Part shown: positions 9,671-19,307 of the stretch, piece after piece
How the letters are laid out: the number at the start of each line of letters is the position of its first letter
How positions within the stretch are numbered: position 1 is the stretch's first letter
From: Clostridium acetobutylicum ATCC 824
GTDB taxonomy: Bacteria; Bacillota; Clostridia; Clostridiales; Clostridiaceae
NCBI RefSeq assembly: GCF_000008765.1
Contig: NC_003030.1
Coordinates: 3,630,001-3,694,000 of the forward strand
DNA length: 64,000 nt
Direction: 5' to 3'
Notes under the pieces: model-generated
Databases searched by the model: none
What the model was told of the DNA's origin: nothing
The model's input: only the letters and a program-made list of their open reading frames with translations
Made by a program: the position numbers and the translations under genes

Positions 9671-11059
9671 ATGCTAAATGTTATAAAGAATATAAATCAA
9701 AGAAAAGATATGGTTATAAGTATCTTCGCGCTATCCTGGCCTTCTATCCTTGAGCAGCTCCTTGAAACTGCTGTACAATATGTAAGCTCTGCTATGGTTG
9801 GACAATTAGGTGCAGAAGCTTCTGCCGCAGTTGGCCTTACAACTACAGCAACCTGGCTTATAAACAGCCCTTCCTTTGCAATGGGTATAGGTGTTTTGTC
9901 ATATATCTCCTTATCTATAGGAGCAAAGAAATTTAGAAGAGCAAAAATAGCGGCAGTTCAATCCATAATAATAACCCTTATACTTGGAATATTCATGGGA
10001 ATAGGAACTTTAGCTATTAGTCCTTTTTTGCCTAAATGGCTGGGTGCAGCTCCAGAGATTCAAAGAAATGCCTCACTTTATTTTGGCATCATATGTATTC
10101 CTATGATATTCCGTGTTGCCATTATAGTTTTTGGCGCTGTTATTCGGTCTACAGGTGATATGAAAACACCTATGAAGGTTAACCTTATTATGAATTTAAT
10201 CAATATTGTTTTAAATTTTATACTTATTTATGGAAAACAAACTATATCTATAGGGTCATTCAAGATAACTACCTATGGTGGCAATTTAGGTGTAGTTGGC
10301 TCTGCCATTGCTGCTGCTACAGCCTATACTGTAAGTGGTATTTTAATGTTTTTAGCACTTTATAAAAATAAAATAGTATCGCCTAAGGGTGAAAAGCTAA
10401 AATTAAATATTCCTATTATGCGAAGGTGTGTTAATGTGGGATTCCCTGTAACTATTGAGCGTGTAGCTACATCTTTAGGACAAGTGGTTTTTTCTTCACT
10501 AGTGACAAGGTTAGGTACTTTAGCTTTTGCTGCTCATTCCATTGCTATAACTGCTGAACAAGCCTTTTATATCCCTGGATATGGCATGGAGGCCACTGCT
10601 TCAACTCTTGCCGGAAACGCCTTAGGAGAAAAAAACGAAAAGAAATTAAATCAAATATCTGTAACAATAATCGGAATGGCAATTACTATAATGACCGTAA
10701 CTGGAACTATTTTATTCTTATTCCCCGATTTTATGATGTCTCTATTTATAAAAGATCCAGTTGTCATTAAATCAGGCTCTTCGGTACTGCGCCTTGTAGC
10801 TATATCGGAGCCAGTGTTTGGAGCATTAATAATTTTAGAAGGAATATTTAATGGTGTAGGTGAAACAAAAACCCCAGTTCTAGTCTCAATATTATCTATG
10901 TGGGGTGTAAGAATTTTATCAACCTCTATATGCATATATGTATTTCATCTCGGATTAAAGTCAGTATGGATTTGCATGATAGCAGATAATGTCTTTCGAT
11001 TTACAATACTATTTATCCGTTTTTTAAATGGAGCTTGGAAGAAAAAACTTAACTTATAA
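9671..11059 (+). CDS. MATE-family multidrug/Na+ antiporter
   Basis: This is a 12-helix exporter of the multidrug and toxin extrusion family, with two six-helix bundles and the typical early segment SWPSILEQLLETAVQYVSSAMVGQLG. It is expected to expel drugs or cationic metabolites using a Na+ or H+ gradient. The frame opens at GTG 9632, but the predicted transcription start is about 9631. GGAG at 9661-9664 is well placed for ATG 9671, so I choose that start (463 residues). The divergent MerR/GyrI-like gene is its likely regulator. A terminator follows directly. Confidence 0.92.
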   Translation: MLNVIKNINQRKDMVISIFALSWPSILEQLLETAVQYVSSAMVGQLGAEASAAVGLTTTATWLINSPSFAMGIGVLSYISLSIGAKKFRRAKIAAVQSIIITLILGIFMGIGTLAISPFLPKWLGAAPEIQRNASLYFGIICIPMIFRVAIIVFGAVIRSTGDMKTPMKVNLIMNLINIVLNFILIYGKQTISIGSFKITTYGGNLGVVGSAIAAATAYTVSGILMFLALYKNKIVSPKGEKLKLNIPIMRRCVNVGFPVTIERVATSLGQVVFSSLVTRLGTLAFAAHSIAITAEQAFYIPGYGMEATASTLAGNALGEKNEKKLNQISVTIIGMAITIMTVTGTILFLFPDFMMSLFIKDPVVIKSGSSVLRLVAISEPVFGALIILEGIFNGVGETKTPVLVSILSMWGVRILSTSICIYVFHLGLKSVWICMIADNVFRFTILFIRFLNGAWKKKLNL

Positions 11060-11061
11060 AC

Positions 11062-11110
11062 AAAAGTCTACGTTCTTTAAATATTATAAGGTACGTAGAC
11101 TTTTAATTAA
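11062..11110. terminator. Bidirectional-looking terminator between convergent MATE and GNAT genes
   Basis: A 12-bp stem (AAAAGTCTACGT / ACGTAGACTTTT) is flanked by A/T runs on both sides, between two convergent genes. Confidence 0.8.
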
Positions 11111-11197
11111 TCCATAATTTTTATATTTAAAAGCTATGTTAATAAATATAGTGTATACTAACGGAACTTTCTTCCAACAACTCCATTATTCAATGAT

Positions 11198-11641
11198 TTA
11201 TAAATCTATTTTCAAATAAACCATATCTATAAGTTGTATACCATCTTCAAAAATTGGATGATCATAGTTATCTATAAAAAAGTTTTTAACTCTATGTGAA
11301 ATATGAAATCCACAGTTTTCATAGAATGGAATTGTTAAATGACTATCACCCGTGCCAACAATAATAGTTTTGCATTTGTCTTTATAATAAGCAAATATAT
11401 ATTTTACAAGTGCTTTACCATATCCTTTTCCCTGATACTTTTTATATGTAGCTATATTCTTTAACTCATATGTTGTACTATCTTTTTGCATTACCACACA
11501 GATACTTTTTAGATCATTATCATATAATGCAAACATTTCTCCATAGTCTAAATATTTATCAATCATATCTTCTTGTTCATCTGCTAATAGCAACAAGTCA
11601 AGAAATTGTTTTTTGTTGCTGAGAATTTTTTTAACTTTCAT
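11198..11641 (-). CDS. GNAT-family N-acetyltransferase
   Basis: This 147-residue single-domain acetyltransferase shows the acetyl-CoA pyrophosphate-binding motif A ([14 protein letters not shown]) preceded by the strand ELKNIAT, and the later FYENCGF motif usual in the fold. The substrate is unknown. The ATG lies behind GAGGTG that overlaps the end of the upstream phzF-like gene (9-base gap), so the two are almost certainly one transcript. Confidence 0.88.
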   Translation of the reverse strand: MKVKKILSNKKQFLDLLLLADEQEDMIDKYLDYGEMFALYDNDLKSICVVMQKDSTTYELKNIATYKKYQGKGYGKALVKYIFAYYKDKCKTIIVGTGDSHLTIPFYENCGFHISHRVKNFFIDNYDHPIFEDGIQLIDMVYLKIDL

Positions 11642-11650
11642 AATTTCACC

Positions 11651-12559
11651 TCAATTTAACACGAGTTCACTTTTAAATACTACAACTGCATTTCCAGAAA
11701 TTTTAACCTCTACTGGTTCCTCCTTATCTACCCTTACCTCCACTTCAATTATGCCTTGCCTACCTATAGCTTCTCCCTGCTTAGCTTTAAATTTAAATAT
11801 AGAATTATCATAGCAAGCAAGCTTATGATGAACAAGATATGCACCCAAAGGACCATTTGCATTCCCTGTTACAGGATCTTCATTTATCCCTATTGCAGGA
11901 GCAAACATCCTTCCATGTATTAAAATGTCACTATCCTCTGATGTAACTGCAAAAACATAATATCCGTTGCATTTAATAATTTTACTTAGCTTAGAAAGTA
12001 CATCATAGTTAGGTTGTAATTTGTTTAATGTCTTCAAGCTTTTTATACCTATCATTACCTTAGAATGTCCTGTTGAAACAATTTGAATTTTATAGTTTTC
12101 TAGTAAATCACTTTTCTCTATATTAAGTGCTCTTAAAAGTTTTTCCTTTTTTTCTCCATCAATAACACTGCCGAACTCAATCTTACCCTGTGTCATAATA
12201 ATTTTATAATCATCATTTTCCTTTATTACATCAACGGGTAAAATGCCTGCTCCTGTTTTATGATAAACTCTTGAAGTTTCTAAGTTGTTCTCTATAGCAC
12301 GGGCATAATGAGCAGCTATAGTTGCATGTCCACAAATTGGGACTTCACTTGTTGGCGTAAAAAAGCGCACCCAAGCATCATACCTTTCATCCTTTGAAGA
12401 AAAAATAAATGCCGTTTCAGAGTTATTAAGCTCTCTTGCAATTTTTTGCATTTCATAGTCTGTTAAGCCATCTGCATTTGTTATCACACCCGCCGGATTT
12501 CCTGTAAACTTTTCTTTTGTAAATGAATCGATTTGATATAAATTATATTTCCTTATCAT
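11651..12559 (-). CDS. PhzF-family isomerase/epimerase-like protein
   Basis: This is a two-lobed diaminopimelate-epimerase-fold protein of the PhzF family. Visible family motifs are FTGNPAGV near the start, the catalytic-glutamate segment ELNNSETAF, the GHATIAAHYA motif, and DPVTGNANGPLGAYL in the C-terminal lobe. The frame extends upstream to 12604, but ATG 12559 (302 residues) follows a G-rich ribosome binding site and matches the usual family N-terminus. It is the first gene of an operon with the GNAT gene. The substrate is not known; most PhzF proteins outside phenazine clusters are uncharacterised. Confidence 0.9.
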   Translation of the reverse strand: MIRKYNLYQIDSFTKEKFTGNPAGVITNADGLTDYEMQKIARELNNSETAFIFSSKDERYDAWVRFFTPTSEVPICGHATIAAHYARAIENNLETSRVYHKTGAGILPVDVIKENDDYKIIMTQGKIEFGSVIDGEKKEKLLRALNIEKSDLLENYKIQIVSTGHSKVMIGIKSLKTLNKLQPNYDVLSKLSKIIKCNGYYVFAVTSEDSDILIHGRMFAPAIGINEDPVTGNANGPLGAYLVHHKLACYDNSIFKFKAKQGEAIGRQGIIEVEVRVDKEEPVEVKISGNAVVVFKSELVLN

Positions 12560-12629
12560 AATTTTCCCCCCCAAAGTCCTGCCTTTATATATTTTATATG
12601 TCAATTATAGTTTTGCTGAAATAATCATA

Positions 12630-12645
12630 CAAGTAGGCACTTTTT
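12630..12645. promoter_or_regulatory. HxlR-type operator-like motif upstream of phzF
   Basis: CAAGTAGGCACTTTTT lies about 70 bases before the phzF-like start. It matches, apart from one base, a motif found between an HxlR regulator and its divergent flavodoxin at 55828-55843, and partly that at 61854-61868. I infer an HxlR-regulator site. Confidence 0.45.
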
Positions 12646-12663
12646 AGTAACTTCCTATAAAAT

Positions 12664-13350
12664 CTAAATATCACACTTTCCACCACTACAGCTTCCAGAG
12701 CTCGAATCGTTAACCTTCCCTTCTTTGTCAATCTTATAGAGTGCCTCTAGAAACACTTCAGCTGGTTGTGCACCTGATACTGCATATTTATCATCAAAAA
12801 CAAAATACGGAACAGCGTCAATTCCAAGCTTAGAAGCATTTTTCTCGTCTTCTCTTACTTCTTCATTATATTGATTTGATTCTAAAATCCTTAAACTTTC
12901 ATCTCTACTAATTCCAACTTCTTCCGCAAGATCAGCCAACACTTTATAATCAGATATATTTAAAGAATCCACAAAGTAGGCCTTAAATATTTTTTCTGAT
13001 AACTCATTCATCTTGCCTTTAGTTTTTGCATACTGCGATAATCTGTGAGCATCAAAAGTATTTGTTGGGATTAATTTATTGAAATTATAGTTAAGTCCAA
13101 TAGCTTCGGCCTGTAATACTATTTGATCATTTGATGCCTTAGCTTGTTCTACTGATATCTTATATTTCTTCGCAATAAGTTCATGAATGTTCTCACTATA
13201 TTCCTTCTTAGCTGATGGATCTAGCTCAAAGCTTTTAAAACTTATTTCAACATCAGTTTTATATTCGAATTCATTTAACGCAATTTCTAGTCTCCTTTTG
13301 CCCATATAACAAAATGGACATACAAAATCGGACCAAACTTCTATTTTCAT
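12664..13350 (-). CDS. DsbA-family oxidoreductase (FrnE-like)
   Basis: This 228-residue thioredoxin-fold protein has the active-site motif CPFC at 11-14 (SDFVCPFCYMGK) and the late cis-proline segment DAVPYF. It lacks a signal peptide, so like FrnE it is cytoplasmic and probably acts in disulfide or thiol redox reactions. The C-terminus carries an extra Cys-rich tail (SGSCSGGKCDI), which could bind metal or take part in thiol exchange. The ATG follows AAGGAGG at good spacing. It lies upstream of phzF on the same strand, with the HxlR-like site between them. Confidence 0.9.
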   Translation of the reverse strand: MKIEVWSDFVCPFCYMGKRRLEIALNEFEYKTDVEISFKSFELDPSAKKEYSENIHELIAKKYKISVEQAKASNDQIVLQAEAIGLNYNFNKLIPTNTFDAHRLSQYAKTKGKMNELSEKIFKAYFVDSLNISDYKVLADLAEEVGISRDESLRILESNQYNEEVREDEKNASKLGIDAVPYFVFDDKYAVSGAQPAEVFLEALYKIDKEGKVNDSSSGSCSGGKCDI

Positions 13351-13482
13351 TTTTCTTCCTCCTTATAATTGAATACTTAATAAATTATATTTTTAACTTA
13401 ATTTATCACTGCTATACTCATTACTAATTTTATTTTATATAAAAAAGATATGGTATACTTATATAAAAATGGAGGAAAACAT

Positions 13483-14055
13483 ATGAAATTAGTTTGTATT
13501 GGAGATAGCTTGACCTATGGCTACGGAGTTTCTAGCACCTCCTCATGGGTAGAGCTTTTAAAAGCACATTTTAGTATAAATGTAATAAATAAAGGCATAA
13601 ACGGTGACACCACTTCAGGTATTCTTTCAAGATCCTACAGCGATATTGTAAAGGAAAAACCAAATTACGTAATTATAATGGCAGGAACAAATGATATGCT
13701 TATGGATTATTCCACTAAGTTAATTAAAGATAATATTGAATTATTATTAAAAGAAGCCAAGGAAAATAATATAACTCCCATATTAGCACTTCAGCCACCA
13801 GTAATATCCCCTCTTGCTAAAACTTATTGGGATTCTGAAATTGACTATGAAAAAGTAGCTATCAGTTTACTAGATTATATTCGTTGGGCTAAAGCTTATT
13901 GCATTAATAACAATATTGCATTTGTAAGCTTCAATATTGTCTTTATTAATAAAGACAATATTGAAGCTTTATACAATGATGGAATACACCCAAATTCTGA
14001 AGGCCACAAATTAATGTTTAATGAATTATCTAAAATTTTAAATAAAATAATTTAA
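13483..14055 (+). CDS. SGNH/GDSL-family lipase or esterase
   Basis: This intracellular SGNH hydrolase carries all four blocks: GDSLTYGYG with the catalytic serine, the glycine block INGDT, GTND, and the terminal DGIHPNSEGH with Asp and His. It likely acts as an acyl-ester hydrolase (arylesterase, lysophospholipase or thioesterase-like). The frame opens at 13450, but the family N-terminus (KLVCIGDS) begins at ATG 13483, which has GGAGG 8 bases upstream; this gives 190 residues. It is followed after 4 bases by the TPR gene, so the two are co-transcribed. Confidence 0.9.
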   Translation: MKLVCIGDSLTYGYGVSSTSSWVELLKAHFSINVINKGINGDTTSGILSRSYSDIVKEKPNYVIIMAGTNDMLMDYSTKLIKDNIELLLKEAKENNITPILALQPPVISPLAKTYWDSEIDYEKVAISLLDYIRWAKAYCINNNIAFVSFNIVFINKDNIEALYNDGIHPNSEGHKLMFNELSKILNKII

Positions 14056-14059
14056 TAGG

Positions 14060-14989
14060 ATGAGTGAGTTTATGAAGGATAATATACAAATTGATAAATA
14101 TCTAAAAAAGGCAGAGGAAGCTTTTCTAGACAACAAACTAGTTAAGTCCTTAGATTACTACAATAAGGTTTACGAGCTTACAAATGGTGAAGATGTGGAT
14201 ACTATAATAAATCTCGCTTTAATATACGATTCTTTAGGTAAAGTAGAAAAAGCTGAAGAGTATTATAAAGAAGCCTTAAGCATAGATGATTATGAAGAGA
14301 GGGCTTACTATGGTCTAGCCACAATATATGATGAAAAAGAAGATTATGAGGAAGCTATAAAACTATACAATAAAGCCATTTATATAAATCCCAATTATCA
14401 TAAGGCGTATTTTTTCCTAGCAAATGCTTATGATTTATCAGGTCAAAAAAATCTAGCAATAGAAACCTATGAAAAATTACTTAGTCTAGATGATATGGAT
14501 TTTTGGTCTAATTTAAATTTAGGCTGTATATATGAAGAACAAAACAAAAATGATCTTGCATATAGATTGTTTTCAAAAGCTTTAAAAATCAATCCGAATA
14601 ATCATCTAGCACTTTTTAATATGGGTGTAATTTGTTGTAAGTTTAATATGATAGAAAAAGCTATAAACTTCTATGAAAAATCAATCGAAAAGAACAAAAG
14701 TTATGAATACAGCTATTTAAATTTGGCAGTTATATATAAACATAGGGATACAGAAAAAGGTATACAAATACTATCTTCTGGAATTGAAAATTGTGAAAAA
14801 ACACATTTTTTATATTATAACAGAAGCTGCTTTTATGCTTTAATTAACGAAAACAATAAGTCCTGTGAAGACATAATAACAGCCCTAAAATTATATCCAG
14901 AATTCTTGAAGTATGTTTTAGAAGATGAAGAATTAGAATCTGTACGTGAATTGAATTCTTTTAAAAGCTTTGCAGCTAAGCTCAACTAA
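14060..14989 (+). CDS. Tetratricopeptide-repeat protein
   Basis: This 309-residue protein is built almost entirely of TPR units. Repeated A-x-x-x-Y and LG/Y-x-x-A-I-x-x-Y signatures (for example KAEEYYKEALSIDDYEERAY) recur at 34-residue spacing from about residue 15 to 270, giving seven or so repeats. There is no signal peptide or membrane segment, so it is a cytoplasmic protein-interaction scaffold. A start at 14060 or 14072 is possible. It is translationally close to the SGNH hydrolase, but the partner is unknown. Confidence 0.88.
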   Translation: MSEFMKDNIQIDKYLKKAEEAFLDNKLVKSLDYYNKVYELTNGEDVDTIINLALIYDSLGKVEKAEEYYKEALSIDDYEERAYYGLATIYDEKEDYEEAIKLYNKAIYINPNYHKAYFFLANAYDLSGQKNLAIETYEKLLSLDDMDFWSNLNLGCIYEEQNKNDLAYRLFSKALKINPNNHLALFNMGVICCKFNMIEKAINFYEKSIEKNKSYEYSYLNLAVIYKHRDTEKGIQILSSGIENCEKTHFLYYNRSCFYALINENNKSCEDIITALKLYPEFLKYVLEDEELESVRELNSFKSFAAKLN

Positions 14990-15117
14990 TCTCCTTTCCA
15001 TCTACCTACTCTTAAAAAGTTTGTAACAGCAATTTAAACTACTGCATATTATGGATATAACGGTAAACTTTTATAATCCTTAGTTTGCCATTAACAATAT
15101 TATAAGAGAGGTAAATA

Positions 15118-16041
15118 ATGATATCCAATGAACAATATGTAAGACTTTCACTTGAATTAAACTTATTCTTTTTGAGAATCGTGAAGGAACATAACGTTAT
15201 TGCTGGTGCTTCACTTCCTCCTAAGTATGCTCCTACTTTAATGGAAATACTTGCAGTTAATAAAAAGCTAGATATGTTACTTTCAAAAACAGTAGCTCTA
15301 TCTAAAGGAAATATCAGCAGAGAAGCTATGAATTCATCTACTCTAATAACTCCGCTTACCCTTCCTTCTGAAAAAGTAACTAGTGCCCTAACCGGAGTAC
15401 CTATTAATACTGCTATAACTTCGAAGGAAATAAGCCTAGGTTACCGAGACTATTATAGAACGGGAATTAATATGGTAACAGCTGTTTCTATTCTTAATAA
15501 AGCTATACTTCCACTAGTAAACTTTGTTATAAACTTTCAGGCAGGCCTTCTAAGCAAGATTATGTCCTGCAAAGCCTTTAGCTATACCTATCCTTCAAAT
15601 ATAGATCACGTAATAAGAGAAGCACGCGCATATGTTAATATGCTTAACATGCTTGAAAGAAAGCAAGAGATGGACACAACTCCACAAGGGATTATAAGAC
15701 AGGAAATTTTCTGGAACGATATAATGGAAGATCATGCGGAGTTTATACGCGGATATCTAGATCCATCTCAAACTTCTCTATTTAATACTGCAAATAACTT
15801 TGTTAGAAGGTTTGATGATATTGAAAATGCTACCGAATCTCTTACCAATAACCCTTCTAACCTTAACAATATAACTAGGAACATCTATTCTCTTGTTACC
15901 GAATTTAGAAATTTCAAAAGCACAGCTACCAAGGGATTATTAGCTTGTAAAATCAAAGCAATAATGGCTCCTCTTCTTGCTGACCATGTAACTAGAGAAG
16001 CAAATTACTATTTAAGACTTCTTCGCAGCTTTACTTCTTAG
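15118..16041 (+). CDS. DUF2935 domain protein
   Basis: This 307-residue, mainly helical protein has two similar halves, each with the pattern of the DUF2935 family common in clostridia and bacilli. The first carries LELNLFFLRIVKEHNVIAG and the second EIFWNDIMEDHAEFIRGYLD. The regularly placed Glu and His residues (E..F..R..KEH; W..IM.DHA.F; DH..RE) suggest a ferritin-like or hemerythrin-like helical bundle able to bind metal; this is inference. No signal peptide is seen. AGAGGT precedes the ATG. It is monocistronic, with its own strong terminator. Confidence 0.82.
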   Translation: MISNEQYVRLSLELNLFFLRIVKEHNVIAGASLPPKYAPTLMEILAVNKKLDMLLSKTVALSKGNISREAMNSSTLITPLTLPSEKVTSALTGVPINTAITSKEISLGYRDYYRTGINMVTAVSILNKAILPLVNFVINFQAGLLSKIMSCKAFSYTYPSNIDHVIREARAYVNMLNMLERKQEMDTTPQGIIRQEIFWNDIMEDHAEFIRGYLDPSQTSLFNTANNFVRRFDDIENATESLTNNPSNLNNITRNIYSLVTEFRNFKSTATKGLLACKIKAIMAPLLADHVTREANYYLRLLRSFTS

Positions 16042-16048
16042 CCTACAC

Positions 16049-16092
16049 AAAGCTCATTTATGAATTTTATATACATAAATGAGCTTTAAATA
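16049..16092 (+). terminator. Terminator of the DUF2935 gene
   Basis: A 14-bp perfect stem (AAAGCTCATTTATG / CATAAATGAGCTTT) sits 8 bases after the stop codon, followed by an A/T-rich tail. Confidence 0.75.
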
Positions 16093-16157
16093 CTATCATC
16101 ACAATTCTAAGGATACCTGATTTATTCTTTTTTATAGACTTAGGAAATTTTATAGTT

Positions 16158-16216
16158 CAAACTTTTTAAAGTGCTTTTTAAAAGTTATTGAAAAAGTTTG
16201 TATGCAATGATATAAT
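16158..16216 (+). promoter_or_regulatory. Promoter and palindromic operator of the xyloside operon
   Basis: TTGAAA (16188-16193) and TATAAT (16211-16216), 17 bp apart, form a near-consensus vegetative promoter. A 10-bp inverted repeat, CAAACTTTTT (16158-16167) and AAAAAGTTTG (16191-16200), overlaps the -35 element and is a plausible repressor site, for example for a XylR-type regulator not present in this window. Confidence 0.7.
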
Positions 16217-16256
16217 TTAACATGTAAATAATTACAAAACACTAGAGGGGTTGATT

Positions 16257-17633
16257 ATGATAGGAAGTTTTAAAATTAAAATGAGGGAAAAAATAGGCTA
16301 TGCATCTGGAGATTTAGCAAGTAACTTGATATATCAAACCATTTCAATTTATTTGCTATTTTTCTATACTAACGTTTTCGGCTTATCTGCTGGTCAGGCC
16401 GGTGTAATGTTTCTTGTGGTAAGATTTATCGACGCAATTAATGACCCAATTATTGGAACTTTAGTCGACAAAACCAATACGCGTTTTGGAAGATTTAGAC
16501 CATACTTATTATATGGAGCTGCTCCTTTTGCAGTTTTAGCTTTTCTGTGTTTTACCACTCCTAATTTTTCAGCAACAGGTAAATTAATTTACGCTTATGT
16601 TACTTACGTAGGCCTTTCAATTACTTATACTTGTATAAATGTTCCTTATGGTGCATTGACATCAGCTATTACAGATGATAATCAGGAAATTGTTAGCTTG
16701 ACCTCAGTAAGAATGTTTTTTGCTAATCTAGGCGGTGTAATCGTTTCCTACTTTGTTCCTGTACTTTCGGCATATTTCACAAAATCATTTGGTCTTTCAG
16801 GTGGTTGGCAAATAACTATGAGTATTCTAGGTATAGCAGGTGCCTTCCTATTGCTATTTTGTTTTTCAAGTACTAAGGAAAGAGTAAAAAGCGTTAACCA
16901 AGATCATAAGATTAAATTCTCTGATCTCTTTGAACAATTCAAAACTAATAGACCTCTTATTGTATTAAGTATTTTCTTTGTACTGATATTTGGAATAAAT
17001 TCAATTAATAGTTCAATAGGCATATATTACATTACCTATAACGTTGGTCGTGCTGACTTAGTACAATGGTATACGGTATTAGGGTCTCTCCCTGCATTTG
17101 TTTGTATACCACTAATACCAAAAATCAACAGAAAAATTGGAAAAAAGCCTTTATTAATTAGTTCTCTTTTAATAACAGTGCTTGGTACCTTATCTCTGTT
17201 AGTAATTCCAACTCATGCAGTAGCATTAATATTAGTTTCTCGTGTGATTACATCAATAGGTTCATTGACTGCCGGAGCATTTATGTGGTCATTAATTCCA
17301 GAAACAATTGAATATGGTGAATACACAACAGGAAAACGTTTAAGCGGCTTAATTTATGCTATTATCGGATTCTTTTTCAAGTGCGGAATGGCATTAGGCG
17401 GAGCTGTACCAGGAATAATACTCGGTAACTTTGGGTATGTAGCCAATAAAACCCAAACTCCTCATGCCCTAACGGGTATACTTCTAACTGCCACAGTCGT
17501 TCCTGCCGTACTCATGATATTAGCTTTAATAGATATTACCTTCTACAACTTAGATGATAAAAAATATAATCATATTATAGCTACTTTAAAAGAAAGAGCT
17601 AAATTAAATAGAGGGGAGAATTTAAATTTATGA
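16257..17633 (+). CDS. GPH-family cation/sugar symporter, probably for xylosides
   Basis: This is a 12-helix transporter of the glycoside-pentoside-hexuronide family (MelB/XynP type). The family signatures are visible: the N-terminal [11 protein letters not shown], the conserved [28 protein letters not shown] loop between helices 2 and 3, and the central loop [12 protein letters not shown]. It should import an oligosaccharide or glycoside with Na+ or H+. The frame opens at TTG 16251, but GAGGGG fits ATG 16257. It overlaps the GH43 gene by four bases (ATGA), so the cargo is most likely a xylo-oligosaccharide. Confidence 0.93.
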   Translation: MIGSFKIKMREKIGYASGDLASNLIYQTISIYLLFFYTNVFGLSAGQAGVMFLVVRFIDAINDPIIGTLVDKTNTRFGRFRPYLLYGAAPFAVLAFLCFTTPNFSATGKLIYAYVTYVGLSITYTCINVPYGALTSAITDDNQEIVSLTSVRMFFANLGGVIVSYFVPVLSAYFTKSFGLSGGWQITMSILGIAGAFLLLFCFSSTKERVKSVNQDHKIKFSDLFEQFKTNRPLIVLSIFFVLIFGINSINSSIGIYYITYNVGRADLVQWYTVLGSLPAFVCIPLIPKINRKIGKKPLLISSLLITVLGTLSLLVIPTHAVALILVSRVITSIGSLTAGAFMWSLIPETIEYGEYTTGKRLSGLIYAIIGFFFKCGMALGGAVPGIILGNFGYVANKTQTPHALTGILLTATVVPAVLMILALIDITFYNLDDKKYNHIIATLKERAKLNRGENLNL

Positions 17634-19231
17634 TTAAAAATCCAATTTTAAGAGGCTTCAATCCTGATCCAAGCATCTGTCGTGCTGACACCGATTATTA
17701 CATTGCTACTTCAACCTTTGAATGGTTTCCTGGAGTTCAAATACATCATTCTAAGGATCTTGTTAACTGGCATCTTGTAGCACATCCTTTAAACAGAACT
17801 TCACTTTTAGATATGAAGGGTAATCCTAATTCAGGTGGGATATGGGCTCCTGATTTAAGTTATCATGACGGAAAATTTTGGCTCATATACACAGATGTAA
17901 AAGTAACTGATGGAATGTGGAAGGACTGTCACAACTATTTAACTACCTGTGAAAGTGTTGATGGTGTATGGAGCGATCCAATAACATTGAATGGTTCTGG
18001 TTTTGACGCCTCTTTATTCCATGATAATGATGGAAAGAAGTACCTTGTAAATATGTATTGGGATCAGAGAACTTACAATCATAATTTTTATGGAATTGTT
18101 CTTCAAGAGTATTCTGATAAAGAAAAGAAACTAATCGGTAAAGCTAAAATTATATATAAGGGCACTGATATTAAGTACACAGAAGGCCCTCATATTTATC
18201 ATATTGGAGATTACTATTATCTATTTACTGCTGAAGGTGGCACAACCTATGAACATTCAGAAACAGTTGCACGTTCTAAAAATATAGATGGTCCTTACGA
18301 GATAGACCCTGAGTATCCTCTTTTAACTTCATGGCATGATCCACGAAACTCATTGCAAAAATGCGGTCATGCATCTCTTGTCCATACTCATACTGATGAA
18401 TGGTACTTAGCCCATTTAGTAGGAAGACCTCTACCTGTTGGAAATCAACCAGTACTTGAACAAAGAGGCTACTGTCCACTTGGTCGCGAGACTTCTATAC
18501 AAAGAATTGAATGGGTAGATAATTGGCCAAGAGTCGTTGGTGGTAAACAGGGGTCTGTTAATGTTGAAGCACCTAAAATTCCAGAAGTAAAGTGGGAGAA
18601 AACCTACGATGAAAAAGATAATTTCGACAGCGACAAATTAAATATTAACTTTCAATCCTTACGTATTCCTCTTACAGAAAATATAGCATCTTTAAAAGCC
18701 AAAAAAGGAAATTTGAGGTTATATGGTAAAGAATCTTTAACGTCAACCTTTACTCAAGCATTTATAGCAAGAAGATGGCAATCATTTAAATTTGATGCAT
18801 CAACAAGTGTGTCATTTAGTCCTGATACTTTTCAGCAAGCAGCTGGATTAACCTGCTATTATAATACGGAAAATTGGTCTACTATACAGGTTACCTGGAA
18901 TGAAGATAAAGGGCGTGTAATTGATATTGTTTGTTGTGATAATTTTCACTTTGATATGCCTTTAAAAAGCAATGTTATTCCAATTCCTAAAGATGTGGAG
19001 TATATTCACTTGAAAGTTGAAGTAAGAGTTGAAACATATCAGTACTCTTATTCTTTCGATGGGATAAACTGGTCAAAAGTTCCTGCTATTTTTGAATCGA
19101 GAAAGTTATCCGATGACTATGTACAAGGTGGCGGCTTTTTCACAGGAGCTTTTGTAGGAATTAACTGCATTGATATAACTGGAAATAATAAACCTGCTGA
19201 CTTTGATTATTTTTGCTATAAAGAATTATAG
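17630..19231 (+). CDS. Family GH43 beta-xylosidase/arabinofuranosidase
   Basis: This 533-residue intracellular glycosidase has an N-terminal five-bladed propeller and a C-terminal beta-sandwich (about 320-530), the GH43 plus GH43_C2 layout of XynB xylosidases. The catalytic triad is in place: general base D13 (FNPDPS), pKa-modulating D75 (WAPDLS) and general acid E185 (TEGPH). There is no signal peptide, consistent with cleavage of imported xylo-oligosaccharides. The start overlaps the transporter stop by four bases, indicating translational coupling. A terminator follows. Confidence 0.95.
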   Translation: MIKNPILRGFNPDPSICRADTDYYIATSTFEWFPGVQIHHSKDLVNWHLVAHPLNRTSLLDMKGNPNSGGIWAPDLSYHDGKFWLIYTDVKVTDGMWKDCHNYLTTCESVDGVWSDPITLNGSGFDASLFHDNDGKKYLVNMYWDQRTYNHNFYGIVLQEYSDKEKKLIGKAKIIYKGTDIKYTEGPHIYHIGDYYYLFTAEGGTTYEHSETVARSKNIDGPYEIDPEYPLLTSWHDPRNSLQKCGHASLVHTHTDEWYLAHLVGRPLPVGNQPVLEQRGYCPLGRETSIQRIEWVDNWPRVVGGKQGSVNVEAPKIPEVKWEKTYDEKDNFDSDKLNINFQSLRIPLTENIASLKAKKGNLRLYGKESLTSTFTQAFIARRWQSFKFDASTSVSFSPDTFQQAAGLTCYYNTENWSTIQVTWNEDKGRVIDIVCCDNFHFDMPLKSNVIPIPKDVEYIHLKVEVRVETYQYSYSFDGINWSKVPAIFESRKLSDDYVQGGGFFTGAFVGINCIDITGNNKPADFDYFCYKEL

Positions 19232-19251
19232 ATAAAACTCCTTAAACCGTA

Positions 19252-19292
19252 AAAATACCATACTGAAAATTAATTCAGCATGGTATTTTATT
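19252..19292. terminator. Shared terminator between GH43 and the lysine permease
   Basis: A roughly 16-bp stem (AAAATACCATACTGAA / TTCAGCATGGTATTTT, one internal mismatch) between two convergent genes, with T-runs in both directions. Confidence 0.8.
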
Positions 19293-19307
19293 AAAATTAT
19301 TGTTTTT

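Noticed and set aside
16257-17633. GPH transporter as a melibiose carrier
   Set aside because: The family resemblance is generic. Four-base overlap with a GH43 xylosidase makes a xyloside cargo more likely.
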